Shown piece after piece: positions 32,778 through 42,008 of a DNA stretch of 64,000 nt. The notes beneath the pieces were generated by a model, which worked only from the letters and a program-made list of their open reading frames with translations, was not told the origin of the DNA and searched no databases. The DNA comes from Lysinibacillus sphaericus (GTDB lineage Bacteria > Bacillota > Bacilli > Bacillales_A > Planococcaceae). Numbering within the stretch: the stretch's first letter is position 1; each line of letters opens with the position of its first letter. The position numbers and the translations under genes were made by a program. The DNA lies in the NCBI RefSeq assembly GCF_002982115.1, contig NZ_CP019980.1, positions 2,612,001 through 2,676,000 on the forward strand. The letters run 5' to 3'.

Positions 32778-34000
32778 TAAAAATAATCTATAAATGTCGG
32801 GATACCTACAGGTAGAACAGCTTCTAAAAGGGCCAATTCAATTGCTTCACCTTGTAAGCGCTCGATTTTTTCTAAATAGCTAGGTCGTTTATAGCCCAAT
32901 AGCATCGTAGCTAACGTCTGTACGGTTAGTTGTATAGCATTTTCGGATAATTGTTCGCTCACCTTCTCAACAGATACTTCTCCGCTTTGCACTGTGACAA
33001 CAAAGGTACCATTATTCCAAGCGACAATACGGTCAGTTACCGCAAAGCGCAGTTGGAAGTCACTTCCTATAAACGGATAACGCATTAAAAATTCCTTTAC
33101 GTCCACAATGCGTGCCATAAAGTAAGGAGAAACCTTTTGAATAATTTCACTATCCTCTAGTAAAAAAGCGACTGCTTCATTGCCCGTTGTTTTCCCATAC
33201 ACGTTATAGACCATTGAGCTATGGGCAGAGACAAAGTTCCATAACCCTTTACGAGCTTCTTCCTGCATATAAACAATCTCATCAATATAGAAATTTTCTT
33301 CCATTATACGGTAGAACATATAACCTTGTGCCACATCGTCCTCATCGTAATAGATTGCAGCTTGTAGTTTGACATCACTGTCTATAAACTTTTCTTCCCA
33401 AAAGTCTTCTTGAAATTTTTCATTCCACGCAATACTATTACGCACCATAACGCCATGTGTTTTTTTGGCATAGCGTGCATAAATAGCGACTACATCCTCA
33501 TCTTTTGGATCGACTCGGCGAATTTTACCGTTTAGTCCGCCATAATGAGGGAGTTGCGTATCTTTTACTTGAAACTCCACAATATCGCTCATAATTTCCC
33601 AACCCTTTTTGCGATAATATGGAATGGAATAAGGAAATAAATAAGAAATATATCGACCTTCCTCTCGCATTTGTTCGAGGCATTTCAAAATAAGACTTTC
33701 CATCAAGCCGTGTCTAGAATATTCTGGATAGGTACCAACAGCCGTAATACCACCCATTTCATAAAATTTCCCATGTACATTTACTTGAAAAGGTAAATTT
33801 AATATTTGTGATACTAGTTGAGAGCCGTCAAACCAGCCAAATGCATGCCCTTCATCGAACTGTTTACTTTTGGCATTGACGAAACGACGATCCTTATGAA
33901 TGGACATAGACATTTGAAATACATAATTTAGTAAATCAATTGACTGAGCCATCTCATCAAGTCGTATTTCTCGCATTACTAAACCTTTTCGTTGATTCAT
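32777..34000 (-). CDS. GNAT-family N-acetyltransferase, Eis-like with C-terminal SCP2-type domain
   Basis: 407 residues with an N-terminal GNAT fold (MREIRLDEMAQSIDLLNYVF, then a GGITAVGTYPEYSRHGLMES acetyl-CoA loop), a second GNAT half and a C-terminal sterol-carrier-like domain, as in Eis proteins. Such enzymes acetylate amine substrates, sometimes aminoglycosides. The start overlaps the stop of the upstream ATPase gene by four bases, so both are co-translated. Confidence 0.85.
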   Translation of the reverse strand: MNQRKGLVMREIRLDEMAQSIDLLNYVFQMSMSIHKDRRFVNAKSKQFDEGHAFGWFDGSQLVSQILNLPFQVNVHGKFYEMGGITAVGTYPEYSRHGLMESLILKCLEQMREEGRYISYLFPYSIPYYRKKGWEIMSDIVEFQVKDTQLPHYGGLNGKIRRVDPKDEDVVAIYARYAKKTHGVMVRNSIAWNEKFQEDFWEEKFIDSDVKLQAAIYYDEDDVAQGYMFYRIMEENFYIDEIVYMQEEARKGLWNFVSAHSSMVYNVYGKTTGNEAVAFLLEDSEIIQKVSPYFMARIVDVKEFLMRYPFIGSDFQLRFAVTDRIVAWNNGTFVVTVQSGEVSVEKVSEQLSENAIQLTVQTLATMLLGYKRPSYLEKIERLQGEAIELALLEAVLPVGIPTFIDYF

Positions 34001-34725
34001 GATTCTCTCTCCTCATCAAATAGCTCTGCAAAAATAGTGTCTGGTGCATTTAAAAATCGCTTCGTTACAATATAATGTATAGTGTCTTTGTATCGAATCG
34101 ATTCAATTCCCCCATCGTCAAAACTGTAAATGGTCGCATTCGGATAACCAAGTAAAATGGGCGAATGGGTAGCAATAATAAACTGAGCTTCATGCTCTAA
34201 ATCTTTCATGATTTTAAGAAGACTAAGTTGTCTCGTAGGTGATAAAGCCGCTTCAGGCTCGTCCAATAAATAAATCGCCTTGCCTTTAAAACGGTTCATA
34301 AATAGCGATAAAAAGGACTCGCCATGTGATTGGTGGTGTAGTGATTTGCCACCAAATGCAGCATACTTATTCGGATGTTCTAACAAATCAATATGACTTG
34401 CAAATTGATAAAACGTCTCTGATCTTAGAAAAAAGCCGTTCGTCACTTTAGGCCACCAAGATAAGCGAATATAATCTCCTAATGCCGATTCCGCCTTATG
34501 TACTTCATAGGTATTTTGACGTCCCCCACCTGCTGTATTAAATTCACAGCAATCCGCAATAGCTTCCAGTAACGTCGATTTTCCAGAGCCATTTTCCCCA
34601 ACAAAAAACGTCACATTCGTTGGAAACGCTAACTCTTGTAAATCCTGCAAACTAGGTATATTAAAAGGATATAGGTGTTTTTCCTCTATGTTGTCCTGTA
34701 AAACTTTGCATGCTTTTAAATACAT
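33997..34725 (-). CDS. AAA-family ATPase (ABC/SMC-like, single domain)
   Basis: About 242 residues. Walker A FVGENGSGKSTLLEAI, a signature-like SHGESFLSLF, Walker B YLLDEPEAALSP and a His switch in IIATHSPILL. It is a stand-alone ABC-type nucleotidase without membrane segments, related to the RecF/SMC-like AAA_21 group. The ATG at 34723-34725 (MYLKACKVLQDN) follows GGGAGGGG. Translationally coupled to an acetyltransferase gene; role unknown. Confidence 0.85.
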   Translation of the reverse strand: MYLKACKVLQDNIEEKHLYPFNIPSLQDLQELAFPTNVTFFVGENGSGKSTLLEAIADCCEFNTAGGGRQNTYEVHKAESALGDYIRLSWWPKVTNGFFLRSETFYQFASHIDLLEHPNKYAAFGGKSLHHQSHGESFLSLFMNRFKGKAIYLLDEPEAALSPTRQLSLLKIMKDLEHEAQFIIATHSPILLGYPNATIYSFDDGGIESIRYKDTIHYIVTKRFLNAPDTIFAELFDEERES

Positions 34726-35127
34726 CCTTATTCCCCTCCCTTTTACTATTATAACTCCCAATAACTATTGTGAAACGGTCTTCTTTTCCAAATACAATAA
34801 AAAAATACCTGCTAGCTATAACAGCATAATGCCAACTAGGGAAATAGGTGACCAGACTAGCGTTAAACAGAAATAAAAGTCAGAATATTAAAATAAAGCA
34901 TAAACTCATCATTCCTTTTAATACCGAACAATACCGAATGCCTACTTGTCATACCTATATCGGAAACACGACATCCCTTGCCGTTACAGTAAATACCTAC
35001 ACAATATTTCCCGAGAAATATTTCATTTATCCAGCGCAAATTACTAATAAAGATAATAAAATTATGCCATTATAACGATTTGAATAAGAAGGGGTGGTAC
35101 CTCCTATACTTGATTGGCGTTCAACAC
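34726..35127. other. Intergenic region without a supported gene
   Basis: An ORF of 75 codons on the plus strand (34848-35075) has no ribosome binding site and an implausible composition. I see nothing else with confidence. Confidence 0.4.
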
Positions 35128-35211
35128 TTAGCTCATGGTGGTTAAAAGCGTAGAAACTACAAGTGCTAGCAGTCCTATCATTGATACGTTATTGTTTGTT
35201 ATGATGTGCAT
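35128..35211 (-). CDS. Very small hydrophobic peptide, 27 residues
   Basis: ATG at 35209-35211 with a strong AGGAGG site six bases upstream. The product MHIITNNNVSMIGLLALVV then STLLTTMS is a single short membrane segment. Size and strong ribosome binding site resemble type I toxin peptides or small membrane regulators of Bacillales; no antisense RNA can be shown from sequence alone. Confidence 0.4.
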   Translation of the reverse strand: MHIITNNNVSMIGLLALVVSTLLTTMS

Positions 35212-35444
35212 ATAGCCTCCTCTACTTTTCATTATTTCTTATATTAAAAAACCCCATCTCCCAAAAATAGAGAGACGAAGTTATCCGCAGTACTACTTTA
35301 ATTACATAAAGGCTTCCTTTAACAATGTAGGCTGACTATAGTTATCTTATTCAGTACAAAGACGCTTGAACGAGTTCTCGAATTGTTTACCAGCAGCCAC
35401 CGTGTAAACTTTCCCCACTATTATTTCCAAGTCAAGTTGCTATT
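35212..35444 (-). other. Gap with a terminator-like hairpin and a possible gene tail
   Basis: A weak stem (CGTCTC/GAGATG, about 35255-35278) with TTTTTT on the minus strand lies here. Further upstream an open frame reads VGKVYTVAAGKQFENSFKRL before a stop, with no start; it may be a remnant. Confidence 0.3.
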
Positions 35445-35993
35445 TTAAATATCCTGTTGAATGGATCTACCAGGATAAAACTTCATTTGTCCATTATCTT
35501 GATGTGCTTTAGCGGTCATCGTTATTGGTTTCAATTTTAGAACAATCGTTTTACTTCCTAAAGAAGATTGATACTTCTCAACATGTGCTTTTGATAAGGG
35601 CGCTTGATAGTAAGCTGGGACATATTTATCTAGCATTGCTTGCATTGCTGCCGTTGCTTCGTCTAAATTTGTTACTACTTCGATGATACCGTTTGCGATA
35701 ACGCTCATATAAGCAGTATCTGTATTAGCAGGAATCGGATCGGCAATTGTTCCGTAATTTTCACTTATGGTCATACAAGCATTTGAATTCGTATGTAAGA
35801 TGGTGATTTTTCTTCCTTCATTTGCGCCATGAATATAAAAAATCCCTTCTTTGAATACAAAATTAAGCGGAATGACATATGGCATGTTATGATCTACCAA
35901 GCCAAGAAAAGCTGTTTGAGCTTCTCGTAAAAAGTTATAAATTTGCCCTTCATTTGTACACATTCGATCCGCCTTACGAATATTAGTTTCCAT
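35445..35993 (-). CDS. Pyridoxamine 5'-phosphate oxidase-like flavoprotein
   Basis: About 182 residues with the split-barrel flavin-binding fold: FLREAQTAFLGLVDHNMPYV, PLNFVFKEGIFYIHGANEGR, a beta hairpin with Thr/Ser-rich strands and a C-terminal LKLKPITMTAK. These proteins bind FMN and are related to nitroimidazole-resistance NimA-type proteins. The ATG at 35991-35993 follows AAGGAG at about eleven bases. Substrate unknown. Confidence 0.8.
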   Translation of the reverse strand: METNIRKADRMCTNEGQIYNFLREAQTAFLGLVDHNMPYVIPLNFVFKEGIFYIHGANEGRKITILHTNSNACMTISENYGTIADPIPANTDTAYMSVIANGIIEVVTNLDEATAAMQAMLDKYVPAYYQAPLSKAHVEKYQSSLGSKTIVLKLKPITMTAKAHQDNGQMKFYPGRSIQQDI

Positions 35994-36100
35994 CCATATC
36001 ACTTCTCCTTACCTATGATATTGGAAGTTTATAATAGAACCGTGCGATTAAGAAGGGACAGTTTTGGGAATATCCATGGGTACAAGAAACTGTTAAAAAA

Positions 36101-36128
36101 CCAGCACGTATTTAAAATTACGTGCTGG
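36101..36128 (-). terminator. Intrinsic terminator of the DUF421 gene
   Basis: CCAGCACGTA / TACGTGCTGG stem with an 8-base loop and TTTTTT after it on the minus strand. Confidence 0.85.
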
Positions 36129-36129
36129 T

Positions 36130-36816
36130 CTAATATTTTTGGATAAATAATTGCCCATTCGATTGGATTTCAGCATAGAATACTTCTTCAATATTTTCGA
36201 TAGACATCTTTTTCAGTTCATCTTTTAACCATTGTCGATTTTTCCCAACTTCTAATAAATTTCTTTTTAATAATTTTCCATCTGATATTATTTCAATTGG
36301 CAAAAAAGGTGGATTTTCTGGTGAGATGTTTATATCTATTTTTTGGGTACCTTGAAATGGCGGTTTCTTAAGAATACTAAGCGTACCATTCGGTTCTAGA
36401 ATGGCAAAATCTATTTCATCAATTGAAAAAACTTGGTATTGTCTAATCATCATCGTTAGGTCATCAATATTGACACCGGTTCGCTTTAATGCTTTTCGAT
36501 CGATTTTGCCATGTTTTATAACAATTGTAGGCTGACCGTCCAGCAACATTCTTATTTTCCCTGATTTCAAACTGATATAGCCGATTAGTGTCGTCAACGA
36601 ACACCAAATAATTAAGCTTACCAAATCTTTCATGTAATCTTTAGTACTTAAAACAATCATATTTGCGGCAATCGAGCCAATTGTGATTCCTGTTACGTAA
36701 TTAAAAAAAGTAAGTTGACTTAATTGTTTTTTCCCTAAAAAACGTGTGAGGGCAAGAAGTACGAAAAAAGTTACAACTGTTTCTATTGCTATTTGTAAGT
36801 AGCTTACATCTTTCAT
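36130..36816 (-). CDS. DUF421 membrane protein, YetF family
   Basis: About 228 residues: three N-terminal membrane helices with the family motif LTRFLGKKQLSQLTFFNYVT and GITIGSIAA, then two cytoplasmic alpha/beta segments (MLLDGQPTIVIKHGKI, MIRQYQVFSIDEID). YetF-family proteins are found in spore formers and are linked to spore or envelope functions. The ATG at 36814-36816 is preceded by AGGAGTGG. Confidence 0.9.
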   Translation of the reverse strand: MKDVSYLQIAIETVVTFFVLLALTRFLGKKQLSQLTFFNYVTGITIGSIAANMIVLSTKDYMKDLVSLIIWCSLTTLIGYISLKSGKIRMLLDGQPTIVIKHGKIDRKALKRTGVNIDDLTMMIRQYQVFSIDEIDFAILEPNGTLSILKKPPFQGTQKIDINISPENPPFLPIEIISDGKLLKRNLLEVGKNRQWLKDELKKMSIENIEEVFYAEIQSNGQLFIQKY

Positions 36817-37100
36817 ATCACCACTCCTATCTATACAATAGAATGCGTTATGCAGTCCATAACATACACTCAAAACTAGGTGCATTCCTTGTTCTCACCA
36901 CTAGCTTGCTTCTAGAAGAAATTTTTGTAAGGCATAAATAACCCCTAAGGTTAATTTCAGTGCTATTTTTTATTAGATTGATACATAAAATACAATCCAT
37001 TTAGATTGGCAATTGGTGTATGATTTAGATATTCGATTTATAGGAAATATTTACATATAATTTGTCTTTTTGCTCAAATAAAAAATCGGAGGTATGTCGC

Positions 37101-38720
37101 ATGAAAAAAAGGAAAAGTTGGTATCGTATGTGGAAAATACTTTCCTTCGCTTTTTCCATGTTGTTGCAAGTTTATTGGTTTCGCATTCGAAAAAAATCGG
37201 AACCACAATGGGAAATGCTCTGGGAAAAGCTTGGTCGACAATTTCGAGAAACGTTATTTGAACTCGAAGGTGTGTTGATTAAAGTCGGACAACTTTTAAG
37301 TATTCGCGAAGATTTACTACCAAAAAGTTTTATTAGCCAAATACAGGATTTAGTAGATCAAGTCCCTCCCTCTCCTTGGGAAGACATTCAACTTGTTTTG
37401 GAAAAAGAATGGGGAAGTCCTGTTGACAATGTACTTCTTTCAATCGAGACAAAAGCTGTCGCTTCCGCATCCATTGGAGAGGTTTATCGCGGAAAGTTAA
37501 AGGATGGTACGAATGTAGCAATTAAAGTACAGCGACCCACTATACCAACTATTATGCGAACGGATTTTCGTTCGCTAGCTATTATTATGTGGTTTGCGCA
37601 ATATATTGCTCCAGTACCTAAAGGCTTTATTAATTTTAAATTGCTTTTTAATGAAGTCAAACATGTCATCAGTAGGGAATTAGATTTTAATAAAGAACTA
37701 GACACCATGACACATTTTCGCGAACGCTTTGCATCGATTGATGAACTTAAGATTCCTAGTGCGTATCCCGAACTTAGCACCTCTCAAGTATTAGTAATGG
37801 AATGGATAGATGGTGCAAGAATAACAGATAACGCATTTTTAACTTCCAATCAAATTGATAAAGAAGCATTATCTGAGCGATTAATGCGCATTTTCTTACC
37901 ACAATGGCTAGAGGCTGGGCTATTTCATGCTGATCCGCACGCTGGCAATGTGCTAGTAACGGAGGATGGTACAATTGTCCTTCTTGATTTTGGTATGGTT
38001 GGCGAAATATCAAGAAAAGATGCAGCCAATTTTCAAATTTTAATGCAGGCTATTTTATTAAAAAATTATGCTCAAGCGGCTGAAACATTAAAAAATTTAG
38101 GATTTTTACTACCAGGAGCGGATTTAAAAATCATTGAAAATCTTCTAAGAGAAGTACTACTATTGGATTTAAACAAAGTAAAGGAAATGGATGTATTTGC
38201 TGTCAAAAAAGAAATGAATGACATGATAAAATTACTTCCTATACAAGTTCCTACACGATTTATCTTTTTAGGGCGCTCGTTTGTGACAATTGAAGGTATG
38301 TTGCTGACCCTTACTCCAGAGAAAGAAATTTTAGACATTATTAAACCTGTATTTTCAGATTGGATCAAGCAAGGAAGCTCAAATAATTGGAAAACTGTTT
38401 TACAATGGCTTAATGCGCTCCCAATTTTTAAAGTATTCCATTCCCTGCAAGACCTTGTGGAGACACCCCAGCGAATGTTAATTCAAAAAGATGCATTGCA
38501 GCAAAGGGATTTTGTCTTTGCAATCTATGAAAATCAAAAAAAGCAAGCCTTTATCATTAGTGTACTAGCATTAGGCGCAGTTTTCTTTGGCCTGTATTTA
38601 CAATATGCCCTCCTTATAAAAGCACCGAGTGGCGTATTAGCACTTTCTAGTCTTTTTTATATCGTAAGTAGTTGGAAACAAAAAAGATGGTTACAACGGC
38701 TCTCCAAAAAAACGCTATAG
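37101..38720 (+). CDS. ABC1/AarF/UbiB family protein kinase-like
   Basis: 539 residues from the ATG at 37101, which is eight bases after GGAGG. Family motifs: KxGQ in GVLIKVGQLLSIRED, the Ala-rich loop ASASIGEVYRGKL, the VAIKVQRP lysine, and the catalytic loop HADPHAGNVLV followed by LLDFGMVG. Two C-terminal membrane helices (about 490-530) anchor it. UbiB kinases support isoprenoid quinone metabolism or lipid homeostasis. It stands as a single-gene unit followed by a terminator. Confidence 0.9.
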   Translation: MKKRKSWYRMWKILSFAFSMLLQVYWFRIRKKSEPQWEMLWEKLGRQFRETLFELEGVLIKVGQLLSIREDLLPKSFISQIQDLVDQVPPSPWEDIQLVLEKEWGSPVDNVLLSIETKAVASASIGEVYRGKLKDGTNVAIKVQRPTIPTIMRTDFRSLAIIMWFAQYIAPVPKGFINFKLLFNEVKHVISRELDFNKELDTMTHFRERFASIDELKIPSAYPELSTSQVLVMEWIDGARITDNAFLTSNQIDKEALSERLMRIFLPQWLEAGLFHADPHAGNVLVTEDGTIVLLDFGMVGEISRKDAANFQILMQAILLKNYAQAAETLKNLGFLLPGADLKIIENLLREVLLLDLNKVKEMDVFAVKKEMNDMIKLLPIQVPTRFIFLGRSFVTIEGMLLTLTPEKEILDIIKPVFSDWIKQGSSNNWKTVLQWLNALPIFKVFHSLQDLVETPQRMLIQKDALQQRDFVFAIYENQKKQAFIISVLALGAVFFGLYLQYALLIKAPSGVLALSSLFYIVSSWKQKRWLQRLSKKTL

Positions 38721-38728
38721 ATAACATT

Positions 38729-38757
38729 AGCCTCCTAATTCTAACGTTTAGGAGGCT
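38729..38757 (+). terminator. Intrinsic terminator
   Basis: AGCCTCCTAA / TTAGGAGGCT stem with a T-rich tail, 9 bases after the kinase gene. Confidence 0.8.
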
Positions 38758-38866
38758 TTCCTTATGCTTTCCAATGGGATTTTCATGCTATTCGTCCTGT
38801 TATACCAACTGTTCTATAATCAGCCAGTTACTCATAAATTGACTAAAATACAAAATAAGGAGAACT

Positions 38867-39091
38867 GTGAAAATGCATGTTGTTCATTTTTATGAAAATA
38901 AGATTTCCGTTTTGAATCAGCTATTAATTCGCATTCCAACTATTGATGAAAACATCCAAATTAAAGGTCGAAAAGCAAAAGTAGTGGACGTTATTCAAAT
39001 GAATGAGCGCCAGTATCATGTTATTGTGCTTTTTGAAAAAATATCAAAAAAACAACCTTTAACAAAAGATCTTGGGAAGAAGAAAAGATAG
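38867..39091 (+). CDS. Small protein of unknown function, about 74 residues
   Basis: GTG at 38867 or ATG at 38873, both near AAGGAG. The product MHVVHFYENKISVLNQLLIR then IKGRKAKVVDVIQ is a small beta-rich, basic-tailed protein. Its stop lies inside a terminator stem (39074-39099). Family not recognised, but the well-spaced ribosome binding site and dedicated terminator support it. Confidence 0.6.
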   Translation: MKMHVVHFYENKISVLNQLLIRIPTIDENIQIKGRKAKVVDVIQMNERQYHVIVLFEKISKKQPLTKDLGKKKR

Positions 39092-39105
39092 TTCTTCCCT
39101 TTTTT
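39074..39105 (+). terminator. Intrinsic terminator
   Basis: GGGAAGAA / TTCTTCCC stem followed by TTTTTT, overlapping the stop codon of the small gene. Confidence 0.85.
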
Positions 39106-39227
39106 ATGTTTATCAACATACAAGGTGTGGGTAGACAAACAACATAACAGTAACCGCAATAATAATTGATTTTTTTGAACAAAATGCGAACTATTCTCAT
39201 TAATAGTATTTTTATTGAGCAGAACAA

Positions 39228-39260
39228 TTGACTTTTTAATTGATAACAATTATCATTATC
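39228..39260 (+). promoter_or_regulatory. Promoter with Fur box
   Basis: A -35-like TTGACT (39228-39233) and a -10-like TATCAT 17 bases later overlap GATAACAATTATCATTATC (39242-39260), which matches 16 of 19 bases of the Fur consensus GATAATGATAATCATTATC. It points rightwards to the candidate sRNA, not to a protein gene. Confidence 0.7.
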
Positions 39261-39261
39261 A

Positions 39262-39373
39262 TATAGATTATTTCTTTTCTCTAAACTGTTTATTTCAGAA
39301 TCCCCCCTTATTTTTTGAAATAAACATGCATTAAACGGATATTCTTACATCACACTAAGAATATCCGTTTTTT
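39262..39373 (+). ncRNA. Candidate Fur-regulated small RNA, FsrA-like
   Basis: Downstream of the Fur box there is no ORF, but about 110 bases ending in a perfect terminator (AAACGGATATTCTTA and complement, 39333-39370, then TTTTTT). Its 5' part folds into a stem TTTATTTCA / TGAAATAAA (39289-39324) that displays a loop with CCCCCC (39302-39307), complementary to Shine-Dalgarno sequences. A Fur-controlled, C-rich, terminated small RNA is the description of FsrA, the iron-sparing sRNA of Bacillus. The position of the transcription start is estimated. Confidence 0.6.
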
Positions 39374-39402
39374 AGTTACATAAATTGAAGGAGCTGTTCT
39401 CA

Positions 39403-40791
39403 ATGGATTATCGTATTGAAAAAGACACTATGGGTGAGATCAAAGTACCTGCCAATAAAATTTGGGGTGCTCAAACCCAACGTAGTAAAGAGAATTTTCA
39501 AATTGGTACTGAACACATGCCGATTGAATTGATTCAAGCTATGGCGATTTTAAAGAAAAGTGCAGCAATCGCAAATAATAAATTAGGAAAGCTTTCGGAT
39601 ATTAAAGCCAATGCAATTGTACAAGCGGCAGATGAAATTTTAAATGGTCAATGGGACGATCAATTCCCACTTGTTGTCTGGCAAACTGGTAGTGGTACCC
39701 AATCGAATATGAATGTCAACGAGGTGATTGCGCATCGTGCAAACCAAATTTTACAAGATGCTGGCGAAGCTGACCGCATTCACCCAAATGACGATGTCAA
39801 TAAATCTCAAAGCTCGAACGATACGTTTCCAACTGCGTTGCATATTGCAGCCGTACTAAAAGTAGAAGACTATCTACTGCCTCGCCTTCGTTTATTAAAG
39901 GCAACATTGGATGAAAAAGCAGAGCAATTTAAAGATATTATTAAAATTGGACGTACCCATTTACAAGATGCTACCCCGCTGACATTGGGACAAGAAATTA
40001 GTGGCTGGTCTGCTATGCTAGGTAAATCCGAGCAAATGATTAAACATAATGTGGACTACATGAAAGAGCTTGCGATTGGCGGTACGGCTGTCGGGACGGG
40101 TATTAATGCACATCCTGAATTTGGTGAGCGTGTAGCAGCTGAAATTAGTGAACTAACGGGCAAACAGTTCACTTCCGCAGCAAATAAATTCCATGCTTTA
40201 ACAAGTCATGATGAAGCGGTTGTGGCACATGGTGCATTAAAAGCACTTGCTGCTGATTTGATGAAGATTGCCAATGACGTACGTTGGCTAGCAAGTGGTC
40301 CACGCTCTGGTATTGGTGAAATTACTATTCCAGAAAATGAACCAGGCTCATCCATTATGCCAGGTAAAGTGAATCCGACGCAAAGTGAAGCGATGACAAT
40401 GGTTGTTACGCAAGTAGTTGGGAACGATGCAACAATTGCCTTTGCCGCTTCGCAAGGGAATTTTGAACTGAATGTCTTTAAACCTGTTATTATTTACAAT
40501 TTCCTACAATCGACACGTCTGCTAGCAGATACGATGAAATCATTTAATGATCACTGCGCTATCGGCATCGAACCAAACAAAGAGGTACTGGATCATAACT
40601 TGCAAAACTCGCTAATGCTTGTAACAGCCTTAAACCCTTATATTGGCTATGAAAATGCGGCAAAAATTGCGAAGAAAGCACATAAAGAAGGCACGACTCT
40701 AAAAGAAGCGGCCATCGCTTCAGGCTTATTAACTGAAGAACAGTTCGATGAATATGTTGATCCAGCTACAATGATTTATCCGAATGCATAA
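39403..40791 (+). CDS. fumC: Class II fumarate hydratase
   Basis: 462 residues from the ATG at 39403, which follows GAAGGAG. Converts fumarate to L-malate in the TCA cycle; cytosolic homotetramer, iron-independent. The superfamily signature [13 protein letters not shown] is present, along with [11 protein letters not shown] and [14 protein letters not shown] active-site blocks. Length is normal for FumC. It lies directly after the candidate Fur-controlled sRNA and ends with a strong terminator. Confidence 0.97.
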   Translation: MDYRIEKDTMGEIKVPANKIWGAQTQRSKENFQIGTEHMPIELIQAMAILKKSAAIANNKLGKLSDIKANAIVQAADEILNGQWDDQFPLVVWQTGSGTQSNMNVNEVIAHRANQILQDAGEADRIHPNDDVNKSQSSNDTFPTALHIAAVLKVEDYLLPRLRLLKATLDEKAEQFKDIIKIGRTHLQDATPLTLGQEISGWSAMLGKSEQMIKHNVDYMKELAIGGTAVGTGINAHPEFGERVAAEISELTGKQFTSAANKFHALTSHDEAVVAHGALKALAADLMKIANDVRWLASGPRSGIGEITIPENEPGSSIMPGKVNPTQSEAMTMVVTQVVGNDATIAFAASQGNFELNVFKPVIIYNFLQSTRLLADTMKSFNDHCAIGIEPNKEVLDHNLQNSLMLVTALNPYIGYENAAKIAKKAHKEGTTLKEAAIASGLLTEEQFDEYVDPATMIYPNA

Positions 40792-40796
40792 ATACA

Positions 40797-40831
40797 AAAG
40801 GCACCAAGAAGTTTTGACTCTTGGTGCCTTT
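40797..40831 (+). terminator. Intrinsic terminator of fumC
   Basis: AAAGGCACCAAGA / TCTTGGTGCCTTT stem, 13 bp, 9-base loop. Confidence 0.9.
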
Positions 40832-40929
40832 ATATTTTGATGGTTGTGTAAATACTGCCATCGTTGAATTCCACCCCTATTAGCAGTTCGTGGTGGTTTA
40901 CCCGCGATTTACACTGGTTTATCAGCGAT

Positions 40930-41733
40930 TTAATTCGCCTTTTCAACTACATAGCTTTCAGGAACGAAAAATGTGCTGTAAAGGTCAGATTCACTATTAA
41001 ACGTCACTGCATAATAGTTACCAATTTTAAAACCTGCACTTTTAAGAACAGTACCTGTTGGCAATGGACGTGCAAGTCTTTGATAATAATCGTTATTGTT
41101 AATTAAATATGGTTTAATATGCTGTACCGTATCTTTTGTGACAATAAATAATATATCCTTATTCACAACTTGCGGTTCGATTAGTTGAATATCTGTTGGA
41201 TCAATTGTTCGCTTTTCAATACCGCCACCTACAAAACTCATATCATACGTATTGACAAGTTCCCCCTGTTCAAAGATAAAATTCCCCCATTTATTTAAAT
41301 AGGTATAATAAGAGTGTGCATGCGTTGCCAAACTATCACTCTCATTATAAAACGAGTAAAATGGTTTATCTCTATTAATCCACATATAGGCAGGATTTTG
41401 ATAAAATTTTACACGTTGTTCAAACGGAATCGCTTTAAATACAGTTAAATCGCTTGCTTGTACACGATATCCCGAGCTCATCCAATAATATGTTTGTTTA
41501 TTATATTTTTCAATATTATATACACGGAAGTAATTTCCCTTTTTGACTAACATCGATTCAAACTGACCATTGGCCTTTTTCTTATACACTTTTACATCTT
41601 TCGAAAACGTTAGCTTCCCCGTTTGCCCTTTGACAATTTCTACGCCGTCATAGATTACTTTCGCTTTGGATGTTGATGGATTAACCATTAATACTACAAA
41701 TGCTGCAAGTAACATTAGAAAAAATTTTTTCAC
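40930..41733 (-). CDS. Secreted protein of unknown function
   Basis: 267 residues with a signal peptide (MKKFFLMLLAAFVVLMVNPS, cleavage near SKA at about residue 24), a GTG start and GTAGGAGGAG upstream. The mature protein is beta-rich and aromatic (GKLTFSKDVKVYKKKANGQF, YYWMSSGYRVQASDLTVFK), and the first third looks like an SH3-type wall-binding domain. No cell-wall anchor motif. Probably exported to the wall or medium. Confidence 0.6.
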   Translation of the reverse strand: MKKFFLMLLAAFVVLMVNPSTSKAKVIYDGVEIVKGQTGKLTFSKDVKVYKKKANGQFESMLVKKGNYFRVYNIEKYNKQTYYWMSSGYRVQASDLTVFKAIPFEQRVKFYQNPAYMWINRDKPFYSFYNESDSLATHAHSYYTYLNKWGNFIFEQGELVNTYDMSFVGGGIEKRTIDPTDIQLIEPQVVNKDILFIVTKDTVQHIKPYLINNNDYYQRLARPLPTGTVLKSAGFKIGNYYAVTFNSESDLYSTFFVPESYVVEKAN

Positions 41734-42008
41734 TATTCTCCTCCTACTTCTTGATTCAATTCTACTAATCTATTGTTATTTTACCAATAAATAGATTTAG
41801 CCGTCAAAAAACTATCAAAAATAACTTTTCTCCTTCTTATCTTGCTTAGGTTAAAAGTTATTCTCAAATAGTTTATTCTTGCCAATTTTTTGGACATCTA
41901 CAATTTGTCCAATGTTCAGCAAAGACAAATAGCGAAACTGCATGTCGTCGGTCACTCCCAACTCCCCCTTGCAATATGATACAACAAGGTAATTTTTATT
42001 TTCTTAAA

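Noticed and set aside
34848..35075. 75-codon plus-strand ORF
   Set aside because: No ribosome binding site, no recognisable domain, unlikely amino acid make-up.
39016..39249. Minus-strand ORF across the Fur box region
   Set aside because: Composition is unlike a real protein and it crosses a terminator and the sRNA promoter.
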